Below are positions 4,865 to 5,199 of a stretch of DNA of 5,199 bases, piece by piece (position 1 is the first letter of the stretch; each line of letters opens with the position of its first letter). Source of the stretch: an uncultured Clostridia bacterium. GTDB lineage: Bacteria; Bacillota; Clostridia; TANB77; CAG-508. Location: positions 1 to 5,199 of the forward strand of contig CAKPLV010000078.1 of assembly GCA_934167735.1 (NCBI GenBank). Reading direction: 5' to 3'. The translations under genes were made by a program, and so were the position numbers. A model generated the notes under the pieces. That model was not told the origin of the DNA, did not search any database, and saw only the letters and a list, made by a program, of their open reading frames with translations.

Positions 4865-5199
4865 TTGGAAATAAAAAAAGATAGTGAGATTCAAAAGATA
4901 AAATCACATTTAGATGTAACACATATAAAATATATTTCAGAAAATATAAGAAATTTATTAGGAATCTATGTAATTAATGATATGGAATGTTTTGAAAAGA
5001 ATAAAACATATATTAACAAAGAAGAATATTTTAGAGTTATCCTATACATAAGACTTTCAGTAGAAGATGGAGATATTATTGATGGTGATGTTAGTAAAAG
5101 TATAAAAAATCAATTACTAATATTATTAGATGAATGTGAAAAAAGAAAATGGATCGTTGTTGCCATATTTTGTGAAGAAGGAATCTCAGGAGTAAATGA
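4865..5199 (+). CDS. Serine recombinase (probably large, integrase type), 3' partial
   Basis: The 111 residues visible contain the start of a resolvase/invertase catalytic domain: RVILYIRLSVEDGD with the nucleophile S65 and R63 two before it, SIKNQ (about 79-83), and ICEEGISG-like FCEEGISGVN at the window end. Such enzymes cut and rejoin DNA through a 5' phosphoserine link to integrate, excise or invert elements. The large size is inferred from the sequence style and from its place in an element; the part that would prove it lies outside. The TTG at 4865 follows AGAGG at a spacing of seven and sits four bases after the preceding stop. It gives an unusual extension of about 54 residues before the catalytic domain. 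A later ATG at 4982 lacks a good ribosome-binding site. The gene lies about 0.65 kb inside the yabG junction, so it is the likely enzyme for that insertion. Confidence 0.87.
   Translation, partial: MEIKKDSEIQKIKSHLDVTHIKYISENIRNLLGIYVINDMECFEKNKTYINKEEYFRVILYIRLSVEDGDIIDGDVSKSIKNQLLILLDECEKRKWIVVAIFCEEGISGVN

Noticed and set aside
1..5199. CRISPR array, tRNA, rRNA or insertion-sequence transposase
   Set aside because: No regularly spaced repeats, no cloverleaf or rRNA-like stretches, and no transposase motifs were seen on either strand.

Overview
The window is very A+T-rich (about 25% G+C by hand count in the host-type genes). Its genes are typical of a low-GC, endospore-forming Firmicute of the class Clostridia: SpoIIP, a YabG N-terminal half, a DUF4364 protein, Spo0A-type boxes and mother-cell-type -10 motifs. 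No species can be named from the sequence alone.

Left part (1-2268, + strand): the 3' end of a Rel/SpoT-type (p)ppGpp synthetase/hydrolase with its ACT domain is followed closely by a metallo-beta-lactamase-fold hydrolase. Then comes spoIIP, the engulfment peptidoglycan hydrolase, with its own possible sigma-E-type -10. A bidirectional hairpin terminator closes this block.

Middle part (2248-3599, - strand): a tiny cysteine-rich protein starting at TTG, endonuclease III (nth), and a DUF4364 gene. The DUF4364 frame is interrupted by one in-frame TAA; the conserved C-terminal block continues in the same frame after it and overlaps the nth start by 8 nt. A good sigma-A promoter drives DUF4364. 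The divergent region upstream of it carries a tandem pair of Spo0A-like boxes with 10-bp periodicity.

Right part (3736-5199, + strand): yabG, the sporulation-specific cysteine protease, runs normally for about 151 residues up to its conserved GHD motif. It then changes into an unrelated 18-residue tail and a stop. Immediately after the break lies a perfect consensus extended -10 promoter, a 7-bp-arm dyad, an unrecognised 113-aa gene of different base composition, a perfect terminator, a 38-aa ORF, and the start of a serine recombinase that runs off the window. The simplest reading is that a serine-recombinase element has integrated inside yabG at codons for its catalytic motif, and that the window shows the left junction. 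By analogy with skin in sigK and SP-beta in spsM, this may be a sporulation intervening element whose excision would restore yabG. That is inference; the right end and the rest of yabG lie outside the window.
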